33,639 bases of DNA from CAYWFP01 sp964457365 (GTDB lineage: Bacteria > Planctomycetota > SZUA-567): the NCBI GenBank assembly GCA_964457365.1, contig CAYWFP010000038.1:1-33639 (forward strand), in the 5' to 3' direction. The notes beneath the pieces were generated by a model, which saw only the letters and a program-made list of their open reading frames with translations, did not search any database and was not told the DNA's origin. Made by a program: the position numbers and the translations under genes. Of the stretch, positions 1 through 8,261 are shown piece after piece; position 1 is the first letter of the stretch; each line of letters begins with the position of its first letter.

Positions 1-1
1 T

Positions 2-1240
2 CACTGTTTCCTGCCGATGCCGTTCGCGCGGGAATGGCGCATCGAGTTCGAGGCCGGCGAGCAGCAGGGGAAGACGTATCTCGAGATCGAGTGGCAGCGC
101 TACCGGCCCGGTACGACGCTGACGCCGATGCGGCTCTGCGCGCGCTGGCGTCGCGAGAGCCCGACCGAGCGCTACGCGGGCATGTACAAGGTGCTCGACA
201 CCCAAGGACGCGGCCGGCTGATCGGCCTGACCTATGGCGTGCGGCTGATGGATCAGGAGGATCGCTGGAGTCACGGCGGCGCGGAGAACATCTACCTCGA
301 CGGCCGGGGCGAGATGCCGATTCACCTGCGCGGCGTCGGCGGCGAGGACTTCTTCGGCCTCGGCTACGGCGGCAACCAGACCGTCCCGCGCGGCCACCAC
401 TACGGCGGCATGCCGTACTATACCCACGAGGACGTCGGCGAGGCGCGCCCGGCGCCGCGCGTGGTGGGCACCCGGATCTTCGAGCACGACCCCATCGACT
501 TCGACGAGTCGCTGCACTTCCGCTTCGGGTGCATGCGCAACGACATCTGCTCGACCGCCTACTGGTACCAGGACGAACTCCCGACCGGCTGGGCGCGGAC
601 CACGTTCGAGGCGATGGGAAAAGGGCACCGGTACCTGACCGAGGCCGACGCGGATCCCGTCCGCATGGGCGCGCCGGGCCCCGCGCCCGACTGCGGCGCG
701 TGGCTTCTCTGCGGGCCGTTCGGCTACGACGAAGGGAAGGCCATGCGCGAGGCGTTGCCGCCGGAGGCCGAGTTCGACGTCGACGCGGTCTACGACGGCC
801 GGCACGAGGAGGGCTCGCGCTGGCTCACCGACGGCTCGAAGTCACTGGGGCGCGACAGGGCGCGGTGGGTGAAGTACGACGCGATCCGCGGCTTCGTCGA
901 CTTCAACCACGTCTTCCAGCCCTATGCGCGCGGCGTGGGAATCTGGCACCCGGGCGTGGCGTATGCGCGCGCCATCGTCCATGCTCCCGAGGCCATGACC
1001 GCGCGGGCGTTCTTCTCCTTCGACGACGAACTGGCGTACTCGCTCAACGACGCGGCGATGGCACACCTGGGCGATCACGCCTGTTTCCGCCCGTGCGCGG
1101 CGGACCTGCCGCTGAAAGCCGGCGAGAACGTGCTGCTTCTGAAGCAGAGCAACACCCGCGGCCTCAACCACGGCGGTTGGGTCTTCAATTGCCAGATCCG
1201 CACCCCGGCGGGCGAACTGCTGGCGCCGCGGGCGGGATAG
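2..1240 (+). CDS. GH172 (DUF2961) family glycoside hydrolase, 5'-truncated
   Basis: The reading frame is already open at the window edge. The residues before the first in-window Met, together with it (HCFLPMPFAREWRIEF), continue the conserved DUF2961 strand, so the true start lies upstream. Later landmarks are a GGEDFFG segment, a YGGMPYY loop and the DPIDFDESLHFRFGCMRND block followed by STAYWYQDE, the order found in DUF2961, now glycoside hydrolase family 172. Characterised GH172 members act on difructose dianhydride and on alpha-D-fructofuranosyl or D-arabinofuranosyl linkages; the substrate here cannot be read from sequence. The C-terminal part (about residues 240-400) resembles a beta-sandwich accessory region. 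It ends with TAG. No other carbohydrate gene is adjacent inside the window, so its pathway is unknown. Confidence 0.85.
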   Translation, partial: HCFLPMPFAREWRIEFEAGEQQGKTYLEIEWQRYRPGTTLTPMRLCARWRRESPTERYAGMYKVLDTQGRGRLIGLTYGVRLMDQEDRWSHGGAENIYLDGRGEMPIHLRGVGGEDFFGLGYGGNQTVPRGHHYGGMPYYTHEDVGEARPAPRVVGTRIFEHDPIDFDESLHFRFGCMRNDICSTAYWYQDELPTGWARTTFEAMGKGHRYLTEADADPVRMGAPGPAPDCGAWLLCGPFGYDEGKAMREALPPEAEFDVDAVYDGRHEEGSRWLTDGSKSLGRDRARWVKYDAIRGFVDFNHVFQPYARGVGIWHPGVAYARAIVHAPEAMTARAFFSFDDELAYSLNDAAMAHLGDHACFRPCAADLPLKAGENVLLLKQSNTRGLNHGGWVFNCQIRTPAGELLAPRAG

Positions 1241-1316
1241 CCGATTCGCGTTGATTATCGAGACCGGCAGACCTCGCGGCCGCCGGTTATTCTGTGGACA
1301 GGCGATAGGAGCAAGC

Positions 1317-2398
1317 GTGTTCGGGGCAAAGCGTTGCTGGCGGGTGTGGATGCTGGTGGGAGTGGCCGCCTGCGTGTGGTTGGGCGCGGCGTTCAAATGG
1401 GCGACCGACAACCGCGAAATGATCGTGCGCTGGCGGGTCGAGCGGATCAAGGAGGCGTTGAAAGCCGCCAACCCCGAGTGGAGAGGCCCGCTCTATTGCG
1501 AATACCACTTACGCCGCCGCGTGAGTCTGAAGACAGACCATCCCCGCTTTCCGCTGTTCTCCCCCGCCGTGCTCGACTTTGACCGTCATCGTGATTGGTC
1601 TCATACGGGCCACAAAGGCAGAACGCCGCTCGATGATCTGACCCCGCTGCGCGGTTTGCCATTGCGGCGTCTGGACCTGGGCGCAACGAGGGTGGTGGAC
1701 CTGAGCCCGATCACGAAAATGAATTTGAAGTCACTGAGCCTTCATATGACGACTGTCAGCGACCTCTCGCCGCTGGCGGGCATGAAACTGGAGCGACTCG
1801 GCCTCGGGTTCTCTGATGTTGCCGATCTCTCGCCTCTAAAGGGAATGCCGCTCGAGTGGCTTTCACTCGTCGATACGCCGGTGGATGACCTGACGCCGCT
1901 CAAGGGAATGCCGCTCGAGTGGCTTTCACTCGGCAATACGCCGGTGGATGACCTGACGCCGCTCAAGGGAATGCCGCTGCGCTATCTGGCTCTATCGGAT
2001 TTGCCGGTCAGCGACCTCTCGCCGCTGGCGGGCATGAAACTGGAGCGACTCGGCCTCGGGTNNNNNNNNNNNNNNNNNNNNNNNNNNNNNNNNNNNNNNN
2101 NNNNNNNNNNNNNNNNNNNNNNNNNNNNNNNNNNNNNNNNNNNNNNNNNNNNNNNNNNNNNAAGGGAATGCCGCTCGAGTGGCTTTCACTCGGCAATACG
2201 CCGGTGGATGACCTGACGCCGCTCAAGGGAATGCCGCTCGAAACTCTCATGTTGAGCAATACGCGGGTGGAGGATCTTTCGCCATTGGAAGGAATGCCGC
2301 TAAAGCAGTTGTGGTTACGTGGCACGCCCGCCGCGGAGAAGCCGTTGCCCGATTGGCTGAATGAATTGAAGAAGAAAGGTTGCTCGGTCATCCTCTGA
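1317..2398 (+). CDS. Membrane-anchored leucine-rich repeat protein (interrupted by an assembly gap)
   Basis: A GTG start at 1317 is preferred over the in-frame TTG at 1251 because AGGAG (1307-1311) sits five bases upstream of it. The N-terminus has a basic stretch and one hydrophobic helix (WRVWMLVGVAACVWLGAAF), a signal anchor or uncleaved signal peptide. From about 1630 the protein consists of 21-residue LRRs of pattern DLTPLKGMPLEWLSLGNTPVD, seven before the gap and three after. The DNA repeats are nearly identical at 63-bp spacing. The gap of 100 Ns breaks the frame (codon phase 0 before, phase 2 after), but the repeat pattern and the C-terminus KKGCSVIL match one gene. Such short TxVxDLSPL repeats are common in planctomycete-like genomes; the binding partner is unknown. 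Confidence 0.8.
2062..2161. other. Scaffold gap of 100 Ns inside the LRR repeats
   Basis: Exactly 100 Ns lie between two stretches that repeat sequence found at 1767-1850. The base before the gap begins a codon equivalent to the Phe codon at 1809-1811 and the sequence after it resumes at the Lys codon of the next LRR. The true insert is therefore probably 29 bases plus a multiple of 63, and the N count is a placeholder. Confidence 0.95.
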
Positions 2399-2440
2399 CG
2401 AGTACGTGGCCCGCCTTTCTTCACCTGCCGCTATTTTCCC

Positions 2441-2468
2441 TTGCATTGCACATCAGGCCCGATATAAT
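2441..2468 (+). promoter_or_regulatory. Probable sigma-70 promoter of the TetR/lipoprotein pair
   Basis: A perfect TATAAT (2463-2468) follows a weak -35 TTGCAT (2441-2446) with a 16-base spacer. The start codon at 2498 is 30 bases downstream, leaving a short leader containing AAGGTG. This is one of the few AT-rich spots in the neighbourhood. Confidence 0.55.
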
Positions 2469-2497
2469 AAAGCAGTCGCTCTCATTAAGGTGAATGC

Positions 2498-3043
2498 ATG
2501 GGCCGCAAGCCGTTCGTGCGCGAACAGATTCTCGAGGCCGCGTTTGACCTCTTTGCCCGGCGCGGGTACGAAGCGGTCTCGACGCGGGAGATCGCCGCGC
2601 AGGCCAAGGTCGGGCATGCCTCGATGTACCGCCATTTTCCGTCCAGGGAGGACTTGGGGCGGGAGGTGTATGCCCGCGCGCTGCAGCCGATTCTGGAAGG
2701 ATTCGCCGAGATGAAGCGCCGCGAGGAACCCCCGCGCCAGACGCTCCGCCGCTGCGCCGAGATGATGTGCGCGTGGTACGACACGCGGCCGCGGGCGCTG
2801 GCCTTGCTGATCTTCCCGCCGCACGATTTCTGCCCGGCGGAACTGGAGGAAGGCAATCCGCAAAACCCCCGCCGCGTGCTGCGGGAACTGCTCGGTTGCG
2901 ATGCCGACACGCTCTCGGTGGTCTGGGGCGCGCTGACGGGCCCCTTGCAGGACCGGTATCTGCGGCGGCGCGGCGGCACGATGAGCGAGGTCGCGCCGGC
3001 GCTGGCGCAGGTGATCGAACGCTTGGTGGAGGGGACGTCATGA
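2498..3043 (+). CDS. TetR/AcrR-family transcriptional regulator
   Basis: A protein of 181 aa, typical for TetR repressors. Residues about 6-50 form the DNA-binding domain: REQILEAAFDLFARRGYEA followed by the helix-turn-helix STREIAAQAKVGHASMYRHF and PSREDL, which match the family signature closely. The remainder is the divergent ligand-binding and dimerisation domain, so the effector cannot be named. A Shine-Dalgarno-like AAGGTG precedes the ATG. The stop overlaps the start of the downstream lipoprotein gene by four bases (ATGA), so the two are co-transcribed and the regulator probably controls its own operon. No efflux pump, the usual TetR target, lies nearby. Confidence 0.9.
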   Translation: MGRKPFVREQILEAAFDLFARRGYEAVSTREIAAQAKVGHASMYRHFPSREDLGREVYARALQPILEGFAEMKRREEPPRQTLRRCAEMMCAWYDTRPRALALLIFPPHDFCPAELEEGNPQNPRRVLRELLGCDADTLSVVWGALTGPLQDRYLRRRGGTMSEVAPALAQVIERLVEGTS

Positions 3044-3444
3044 ATCGCCCATGCTTGGTTCTCTTGCTCCTTGGCCTGCTTGCCGGCGCCGGTTGCGCCG
3101 CACAGGCTGTGCATCACCGGCGCGCTTTGCCGGGGGTGATGCGGAAGGATACGGGCAAGACGTCGTCCTGCCCCACGCCCGATACGCCCTCCGTTGATGC
3201 TGAGCAGCCGCCGGCTCTTCCCATGACCCGGCAGCCAGAACGCGAGAGTCTGCCCCAAGCCGAACCGGAGTTGGACGAAACGCCTGACATCCTCGACGCG
3301 CCGACGACGGACGAACCGGAGAGCCTGCATGAGACGGTGGCGCCGATCGTGCCTTCGGTCGAAGCTAAAGACGGGCAGAATTCGGTCGACGATCGCGACC
3401 TCGGCGCGGGCGCGGACGAGGAGAAGCTGGCGCCGGCGAAATAG
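3040..3444 (+). CDS. Small putative lipoprotein, acidic, unknown function
   Basis: A protein of 134 aa starting at the ATG that overlaps the TetR stop. The N-terminus MNRPCLVLLLLGLLAGAGC is a signal peptide ending in a Cys at residue 19. The lipobox is slightly unusual (GAGC rather than LAGC), so lipidation is likely but not certain. After it comes a low-complexity Pro/Glu/Asp-rich region without recognisable fold, probably a disordered spacer exposed in the periplasm. Its end is followed at once by a strong terminator, which closes the two-gene operon. I recognise no family. Confidence 0.6.
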   Translation: MNRPCLVLLLLGLLAGAGCAAQAVHHRRALPGVMRKDTGKTSSCPTPDTPSVDAEQPPALPMTRQPERESLPQAEPELDETPDILDAPTTDEPESLHETVAPIVPSVEAKDGQNSVDDRDLGAGADEEKLAPAK

Positions 3445-3456
3445 CCCCGGTTTTCT

Positions 3457-3485
3457 CGCCCCGGTACGGGCCGGGGCGTCTTTTT
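3457..3485 (+). terminator. Rho-independent terminator of the TetR operon
   Basis: A perfect 8-bp stem CGCCCCGG (3457-3464) and CCGGGGCG (3471-3478) encloses a 6-base loop and is followed by TCTTTTT. It lies 12 bases after the lipoprotein stop codon. Confidence 0.9.
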
Positions 3486-3526
3486 GGCGTAATTGAGAGC
3501 AAGTGCTTTCTAAGGGAGGGTGACTG

Positions 3527-5269
3527 ATGAGACGCGTTAATTGGATCGTGCTGCTGGTCGTCATGCTGGCGGGGTGCATGACGGCGCAACGTCAATGGGT
3601 GGGCTTCCAGGGCGCCGCGGTACCGAAGCGCACCGGCATGAATGGTGCCATTCCACCCTGTATGGACGGTACACCTGCCGTGGTGGCGCTGCCGCGGGCG
3701 CCGGTTTCCGCGCCGCTTGTTTATGAAACGGTTTGTCCAGACACGAGTTGCGAATTGCCGAAGGCGCCGAACATCCCCGGCGTCGCCAGCGAGGAGTACG
3801 ACGGCGTGGACGAGAACCCGTTCCGCCTCACCGCCAATCCGGGCAACGACGCCAGCACCTTCTCCGTCGACGTCGATACCGCCAGCTACGCCAATGTACG
3901 CCGGCTGCTGACGATGAACGGCATGCCGCCGCCGCCGGGGGCGGTGCGCATCGAGGAACTGGTCAACTACTTCGAGTACGACGACGCGCCGCCCGCGAAC
4001 GACGCGCCGCACCCGTTCGCGATTCACACCGAGGTCGGCGCCTGTCCGTGGGCGCCGGCGCACCGCCTGGTCCGCATCGGCCTCAAGGGCAAGACCATGC
4101 AGCCGGCCGCGCGCCCGGCGAGCAACCTCGTCTTCCTGATCGACGTCTCCGGCTCGATGCAGGCTCCGCAGAAGCTGACGCTGGTCAAGCAGGGGCTGAC
4201 GCTGCTGACCGAACAGCTCGGCGAAACCGACCGCATCGCCATCGTCGTCTATGCCGGCTCCAGCGGCCTCGTGCTGCCGTCCACCTCCTGCAGCGACCGC
4301 CGGCGCATCCTGCGCGCGCTGAAGCGGCTTACCGCCGGCGGCTCCACCAACGGCGGCGAAGGCATCAAACTCGCCTACCAGGTCGCCCGCGAACACCGCT
4401 TGGCCGGCGGCAACAACCGCGTCATCCTCTGCACCGACGGCGACTTCAACGTCGGCATCAGCGACCGCTCGCGCCTGCTGGACCTGGTCGCGCGCGAGGC
4501 CGGCGACGGGATCGATCTGACCGTTCTCGGCTTCGGCATGGGCAACTACAAGGACGGCACCATGGAGGCGCTCTCCAATCGCGGCAACGGCAACTACTTC
4601 TATATCGACGGCGAGCGCGAGGCGCGCAAGGTGCTCGTCGAGGAGATGACCGGCACGCTCGTCACTATCGCGCGCGACGTCAAGGCGCAGGTCTTCTTCA
4701 ATCCCGCGCGCGTCGGCGCCTGGCGGCTGATCGGCTACGAGAACCGCCGCCTGAATCGCGAGGACTTCAACGACGACACCAAGGACGCCGGCGACATCGG
4801 CGCGGGCCACGCGGTCGTCGCCCTCTACGAGATCGTCCCCGCCGGCGCGGCGCTGCCCGGGCGCGCGAGCGATCCGAATCCGTACCTCGAACCGAGGCAC
4901 ACATCGGCAGCCGCGCGGGGCGATCACCTGCTGCGGCTGCGCATCCGCTACAAGCGCCCCGGCGAGCGCGTCAGCATCCTGCAGGAGACGGACGTGGCCG
5001 GCGAAGCGCTGGCGCTGCCGGAGACCAGCCGCGACTTCCGCTGGGCCGCCGCGGTGGCCGGCTTCGGCATGCTGCTGCGCAAGAGCCCGCACGCGGGGGC
5101 GCTCGACTGGGACATGGTGCGTGCGCTTGCCGGCGGCGCGCGCGGGGTCGACCGCCACGGCTTCCGCAAGGAATTCATGGGGCTTGTCGATACCGCCCGG
5201 GCGCACATTGCCGCCGGGGACGAAACGTTCCGCCCCGCATCCGAAACGTCTGTCTGCCGGCGGCGATGA
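3527..5269 (+). CDS. YfbK-like VWA-domain lipoprotein
   Basis: A protein of 580 aa with signal peptide and canonical lipobox LAGC (Cys17), so anchored to a membrane on the periplasmic side. About residues 95-190 match the VWF_N domain (TFSVDVDTASYANVRRLL, PPPGAVRIEELVNYF). A von Willebrand A domain follows with a complete MIDAS metal site, D206-x-S208-x-S210 (LIDVSGS), the GGSTNGGEGI threonine motif and a TDGDFNVG Asp. The C-terminal 170 residues match the DUF3520 region usual in YfbK proteins. AGGGAGGG lies six bases before the ATG. Such proteins are presumed metal-dependent adhesion or assembly scaffolds; the partner is unknown. It stands alone after a terminator, convergent with the HD-GYP operon. 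Confidence 0.88.
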   Translation: MRRVNWIVLLVVMLAGCMTAQRQWVGFQGAAVPKRTGMNGAIPPCMDGTPAVVALPRAPVSAPLVYETVCPDTSCELPKAPNIPGVASEEYDGVDENPFRLTANPGNDASTFSVDVDTASYANVRRLLTMNGMPPPPGAVRIEELVNYFEYDDAPPANDAPHPFAIHTEVGACPWAPAHRLVRIGLKGKTMQPAARPASNLVFLIDVSGSMQAPQKLTLVKQGLTLLTEQLGETDRIAIVVYAGSSGLVLPSTSCSDRRRILRALKRLTAGGSTNGGEGIKLAYQVAREHRLAGGNNRVILCTDGDFNVGISDRSRLLDLVAREAGDGIDLTVLGFGMGNYKDGTMEALSNRGNGNYFYIDGEREARKVLVEEMTGTLVTIARDVKAQVFFNPARVGAWRLIGYENRRLNREDFNDDTKDAGDIGAGHAVVALYEIVPAGAALPGRASDPNPYLEPRHTSAAARGDHLLRLRIRYKRPGERVSILQETDVAGEALALPETSRDFRWAAAVAGFGMLLRKSPHAGALDWDMVRALAGGARGVDRHGFRKEFMGLVDTARAHIAAGDETFRPASETSVCRRR

Positions 5270-5680
5270 GGATGTGGTGACAGAAGCCACGGGAGGCGCC
5301 TGCCCGCAGGCGTCCTCCCGCGGCACGTACGGCGCGTCGGCGAGGATGAGCGTCCCGCACCGGGGGCAGGTGCCGCAGGTGGCGACGAACTTCTCCTTGG
5401 ATCCGACAAGCACCTCCCGGCACTGCGGGCACTCCAGCCGCCAGCGCCGCAGGACGAACCGGTCCAGGGCCGCGACCGGGGCGAATACGAGATTGGCGAG
5501 CGTCAGCATATACGCCCCTTGGACCAGAAGCGCGAGCGTTTTGTCGAGTTTGTCTTCGCCAGGCGGCATGGGGCCGTAGAAGACGACGGTCAGCGCCAAT
5601 CCCGCCAGGAGCACGGCGGTGCGGGGATAGGTATACCGGCCCCATTTCCGGTTCGCGTCGCGGAACTCCGCCGGCGTCAC
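5270..5680 (-). CDS. Two-TM zinc-ribbon membrane protein, C-terminal end unresolved
   Basis: It starts with GTG at 5680, supported by AAGGAGG seven bases upstream, nine bases after the stop of the preceding small gene. Residues 20-36 and 48-71 are hydrophobic helices. Residues 84-108 carry CPQC and CGTCPRC, a C4-type zinc ribbon on the cytoplasmic side. It is the last gene of the HD-GYP operon. The oddity is its end: no stop occurs in this frame before the VWA gene, and the frame stays open, codon over codon antisense to that gene, as far as 3365. The listed end is only where unique sequence stops. A lost stop codon or an assembly indel near 5270-5320 is the simplest explanation. Function unknown. 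Confidence 0.5.
5291..5319. terminator. GC-rich hairpin between convergent genes
   Basis: GGGAGGCGCCTGC (5291-5303) pairs with GCAGGCGTCCTCCC (5306-5319) with one bulged base and a very short loop. It sits 22 bases beyond the VWA stop. There is no clear U tract on either strand, so it could be a Rho-type or processing hairpin, or simply part of the minus-strand coding sequence that reads through it. Confidence 0.4.
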
Positions 5681-5689
5681 GGCGCCTCC

Positions 5690-5950
5690 TTATCCCGTTT
5701 CGGCGTTCCAGATATTGCGGATACGCTGGCGCAGATGCTTGGGCACCCCGTGCAGCGCGAGGCGGTAGCCCACGCGTGCGTGCGGCCAGGCGTAGATGCA
5801 GGCGCAGTCGATATCGCCCACCTCCTCCAGCGCGCGCAGCAGCCGCGGCGGCGGGTTGCCGCGCACCGCTTCGGCCTTGCCGCGGCGGATCAGCACCGTC
5901 GCCCCGCCCAGCGGCAACGCCGCGAGCAGGCGTATCCACAGGCATTTCAT
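5690..5950 (-). CDS. Small protein of unknown function (86 aa) in the HD-GYP operon
   Basis: It begins with MKCLWIRLLAALPLGGATVLI, a short hydrophobic N-terminus that could be a signal peptide or single membrane helix, followed by a basic, Arg-rich domain (RGNPPPRLLRALEEVGD, then PHARVGYRLALHGVPKHL). The ATG at 5950 overlaps the TGA of the preceding gene by four bases, which fixes this start over upstream in-frame ones and implies translational coupling. I recognise no family. Its place between two membrane proteins downstream of a c-di-GMP phosphodiesterase suggests a role in the same envelope process, but this is inference only. Confidence 0.6.
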   Translation of the reverse strand: MKCLWIRLLAALPLGGATVLIRRGKAEAVRGNPPPRLLRALEEVGDIDCACIYAWPHARVGYRLALHGVPKHLRQRIRNIWNAETG

Positions 5951-6300
5951 TCGCGCTCCCGCTTCGGCGCGTCCGCGTTCGCCCGCAGTCCGTCCAACCC
6001 GTGCCGCAACCGCAGGTTCTCGCGCGGCAGCGGATCGATGCAGCGCCGGCGAAGAAGCCATTCGCGGCCGAAGACGAGCGCGACGACCAGCAGCAGATAC
6101 AGGTGCTCCCGGTCGAAACCGAAACGGCCGGAACGCATGATCGTCCCCGACGCCGCCATGACGGCGATGAAAAACACGATGCCGCCGAAATAAAGAAGCT
6201 GACGATACGTCCTCGCGGTCGAGTCGACGGCGCGGGCGATGACCTCTCTGTCCTTCGAGGCGGTCCTGGCGAGCGCTTCCCGCCGCGTGGGCGCGGTCAT
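5947..6300 (-). CDS. Small two-TM protein of unknown function (117 aa) in the HD-GYP operon
   Basis: The start at 6300 overlaps the HD-GYP stop by four bases (ATGA), and its own stop overlaps the next gene in the same way, so coupling is strong on both sides. The first 40 residues are charged and amphipathic (SKDREVIARAVDSTARTYRQ). Two hydrophobic helices follow, LLYFGGIVFFIAVMAASGT and LYLLLVVALVFGREWLL, and the tail is basic and cytoplasmic. No known domain is recognised. An upstream extension of this frame is only antisense shadow of the HD-GYP gene. Confidence 0.65.
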   Translation of the reverse strand: MTAPTRREALARTASKDREVIARAVDSTARTYRQLLYFGGIVFFIAVMAASGTIMRSGRFGFDREHLYLLLVVALVFGREWLLRRRCIDPLPRENLRLRHGLDGLRANADAPKRERE

Positions 6301-7796
6301 GGCGTTTCCTCCTGCTCGTCTTCGCCTGCCGGATCCGCCAGCCGCGCGGCGATCTCGGTGAAAGCCGCCTCGCTGGCGCGAAAGGCGTCGACGACGGCGG
6401 GGTCGAAGTGCTCGCCCTTGCCGTCGAGGATGATCGCCTTGGCCTTCTCGTGCGGGAACGCCGGCTTGTAGACGCGTTTGCTGATGAGGGCGTCGTAGAC
6501 GTCGGCGATAGCCATCAGCCGCCCGGCGATCGGGATGTCCTCGCCTTTCGTCCGCCGCGGATACCCTTCGCCGTTCCATTTCTCGTGGTGGGTGTAGGCG
6601 ATCTCCCAGGCCAGGTGCAGGAACGAGTTCGCGCCCAGGTCCTGCTCCGCCTGCGACAGCGCCTCGGCGCCGTAGACGGTGTGCAACTTCATGATCTCCC
6701 ATTCGTCGGGATCGAGCTTGCCGGGCTTGAGCAGGATCGCGTCGGGTACCCCGACCTTGCCGATATCGTGCAGCGGCGCGGACTTCTCCAGCAGGTCGAT
6801 GCGCGCGGGCGTAAGATATGCGGCGAAGCGCGGATGGTCTCGGAGTTGCTCGGCGAGCGCGCGGACGTAGGCCTGGGTGCGGCGGATATGCATGCCCGTC
6901 TCGTTGTCGCGCGTTTCGGCAAGGCTGGCCAGGGCGACGATGGTTGCGTCCTGCGTCGCCTCGAGCTGATGCGTGCGGTTGCGCAGCCGGTCGATCATCA
7001 CGTTGGTGTGCTTGGCGATGACGCCGAATTCGTCGGCGGTGCTCACCGGTACGTGCGCGCTGAGGCTGCCTTCGGTCACCTCGTGCAGCGTCGCGGTCTG
7101 GCGGCGGAAGAAGTAGCGCAGGTTGCGCGAGTAGGAGACGGTCAGGTTGATCAGCAGCGTCACCAGGATGCCCAGGACGACGAGGATTTCGCGGATCACC
7201 GAGTCGATTGCCGCGTCGGCCAGGGCCGCGTCGCCCGAGGCGATCACCAGTTCCAGGTCGCGCACCACCAGCAGCGCCAGCACCCCCGACACCAGCAGCG
7301 CGCAGACGACCGCGAAGCCGGCGAACTTGCTCGGTAGCGAGAAGTAGCGCGCCTCCGGGTCGAGGTTCAGCCCCTGTTCCTCGAAGTCGAGCGCGGTGTC
7401 GTACTCGCGCAGCAGCGCCAGGTCGGCCGCGGTGAAGAAGCCGAGGGTGGCGAAGCCGAGGACGCCTTTCAGGCCGCTGCCGAGGGGAAAGCCGTAGGCC
7501 AGGTGGTTGTAGAACATGATCGCGACGCCGACCAGGGCTATGACCGCCAGCTCGACGATGTACTGCCGCCGCGAGCGCAGGTGAGGCGGCCCCGCGTCGA
7601 CGTGGCGACGGGTCAGAACGTGACGCAGCAGAAAGCCCGCTCCCAGACCGACCGCGATGATCGCGGTCCATTGCCAGGTGATCAGCGACTCGAGGAAGTT
7701 GCAGACCTGGCTGCCGTAGAAGCTCATGATCGCGAAAATCAACACGTAATGCCAGGCGGCCAGCCGGCAGATGCCGCGCGGATGGTGCGTCGTCAT
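6297..7796 (-). CDS. Multi-TM HAMP/HD-GYP cyclic-di-GMP phosphodiesterase
   Basis: A protein of 499 aa. The N-terminal 230 residues hold about five or six transmembrane helices, for example 15-32, 43-60, 79-97, 108-125, 159-178 and 203-222. A HAMP-like linker (about 225-272) leads to the catalytic domain. That domain has H343-D344 in PLHDIGKVGVPD, the adjacent KPGKLDPDEW, H403-H404 and the GYP triplet in HHEKWNGEGYP, and IAGRLMAIADVYDAL, so all residues expected of an active HD-GYP enzyme are present. The family hydrolyses c-di-GMP to GMP. The start at 7796 is chosen over 7883 because AAAGGG precedes it and the promoter at 7831-7859 would begin transcription downstream of 7883. It is the first gene of a four-gene coupled operon. 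Confidence 0.9.
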   Translation of the reverse strand: MTTHHPRGICRLAAWHYVLIFAIMSFYGSQVCNFLESLITWQWTAIIAVGLGAGFLLRHVLTRRHVDAGPPHLRSRRQYIVELAVIALVGVAIMFYNHLAYGFPLGSGLKGVLGFATLGFFTAADLALLREYDTALDFEEQGLNLDPEARYFSLPSKFAGFAVVCALLVSGVLALLVVRDLELVIASGDAALADAAIDSVIREILVVLGILVTLLINLTVSYSRNLRYFFRRQTATLHEVTEGSLSAHVPVSTADEFGVIAKHTNVMIDRLRNRTHQLEATQDATIVALASLAETRDNETGMHIRRTQAYVRALAEQLRDHPRFAAYLTPARIDLLEKSAPLHDIGKVGVPDAILLKPGKLDPDEWEIMKLHTVYGAEALSQAEQDLGANSFLHLAWEIAYTHHEKWNGEGYPRRTKGEDIPIAGRLMAIADVYDALISKRVYKPAFPHEKAKAIILDGKGEHFDPAVVDAFRASEAAFTEIAARLADPAGEDEQEETP

Positions 7797-7830
7797 GCTG
7801 CCCTTTCGAGCCCTCGGGATCCCGGGTTGC

Positions 7831-7859
7831 ACTCTATGCCGAAAGGAAGCGCCCGTCAA
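7831..7859 (-). promoter_or_regulatory. Probable sigma-70 promoter of the HD-GYP operon
   Basis: On the minus strand TTGACG (7859-7854) is followed after 17 bases by TAGAGT (7836-7831). Transcription would start near 7824, giving a leader of roughly 28 bases before the ATG at 7796. Confidence 0.55.
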
Positions 7860-8261
7860 CGGCAATGACGGAGCGAACGGCATTTCCGGATGCGTCGAAG
7901 ACGTACCGAAATAAGTTAGCGCAATTCCGGAAAAAAATTTGCCGCCGCATCCTGTTGTCGCCGAAGCGGCTTAGCCTGGCCGGGCAACTGCCTCCCGATC
8001 CCGTACGGTACAGAACTGTACCAAAACCGCTTGATTTCCGGTTCGTCGCGACGCAAATGTGAAGGCGGGCATGCGGCGGGCTTCGTTCCCGCGACTGCCC
8101 GGAGAGACGCCCGGCGGCGCGAGGCGGTGAAGCCGTAGCAGTCAGCCGCCGGGGACGAAGGCGGGCTTTGTTCCCGCGACGGGTCTTTGACAATCGAGTG
8201 TGACGGTCGACGGATGAATGCCGCGGTTGCCGTGGCCGGGCCGGTGGAGTAGAATACGCGT
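7860..8261. repeat. Intergenic region with a 21-bp direct repeat
   Basis: This 400-base divergent spacer between the HD-GYP and DUF58 genes holds no convincing gene. GGCGGGCTTCGTTCCCGCGAC at 8075-8095 recurs at 8160-8180 with one change, and each copy contains a small GCGGG/CCCGC inverted repeat, so these look like dispersed palindromic units. A perfect TTGACA at 8187-8192 has no matching -10 at the proper distance. TAGAAT (8250-8255) lies too close to the DUF58 start to serve an ordinary leader. Confidence 0.45.

Noticed and set aside
5947..7671. Long minus-strand frame of 574 codons
   Set aside because: Only its last part, from 6300, is a gene. The rest is Arg/Pro/Gly-rich shadow of the HD-GYP gene in another frame.
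7865..8062. Short plus-strand frame of 65 codons in the divergent spacer
   Set aside because: No Shine-Dalgarno, and it begins upstream of the HD-GYP promoter elements on the opposite strand; no homology seen.
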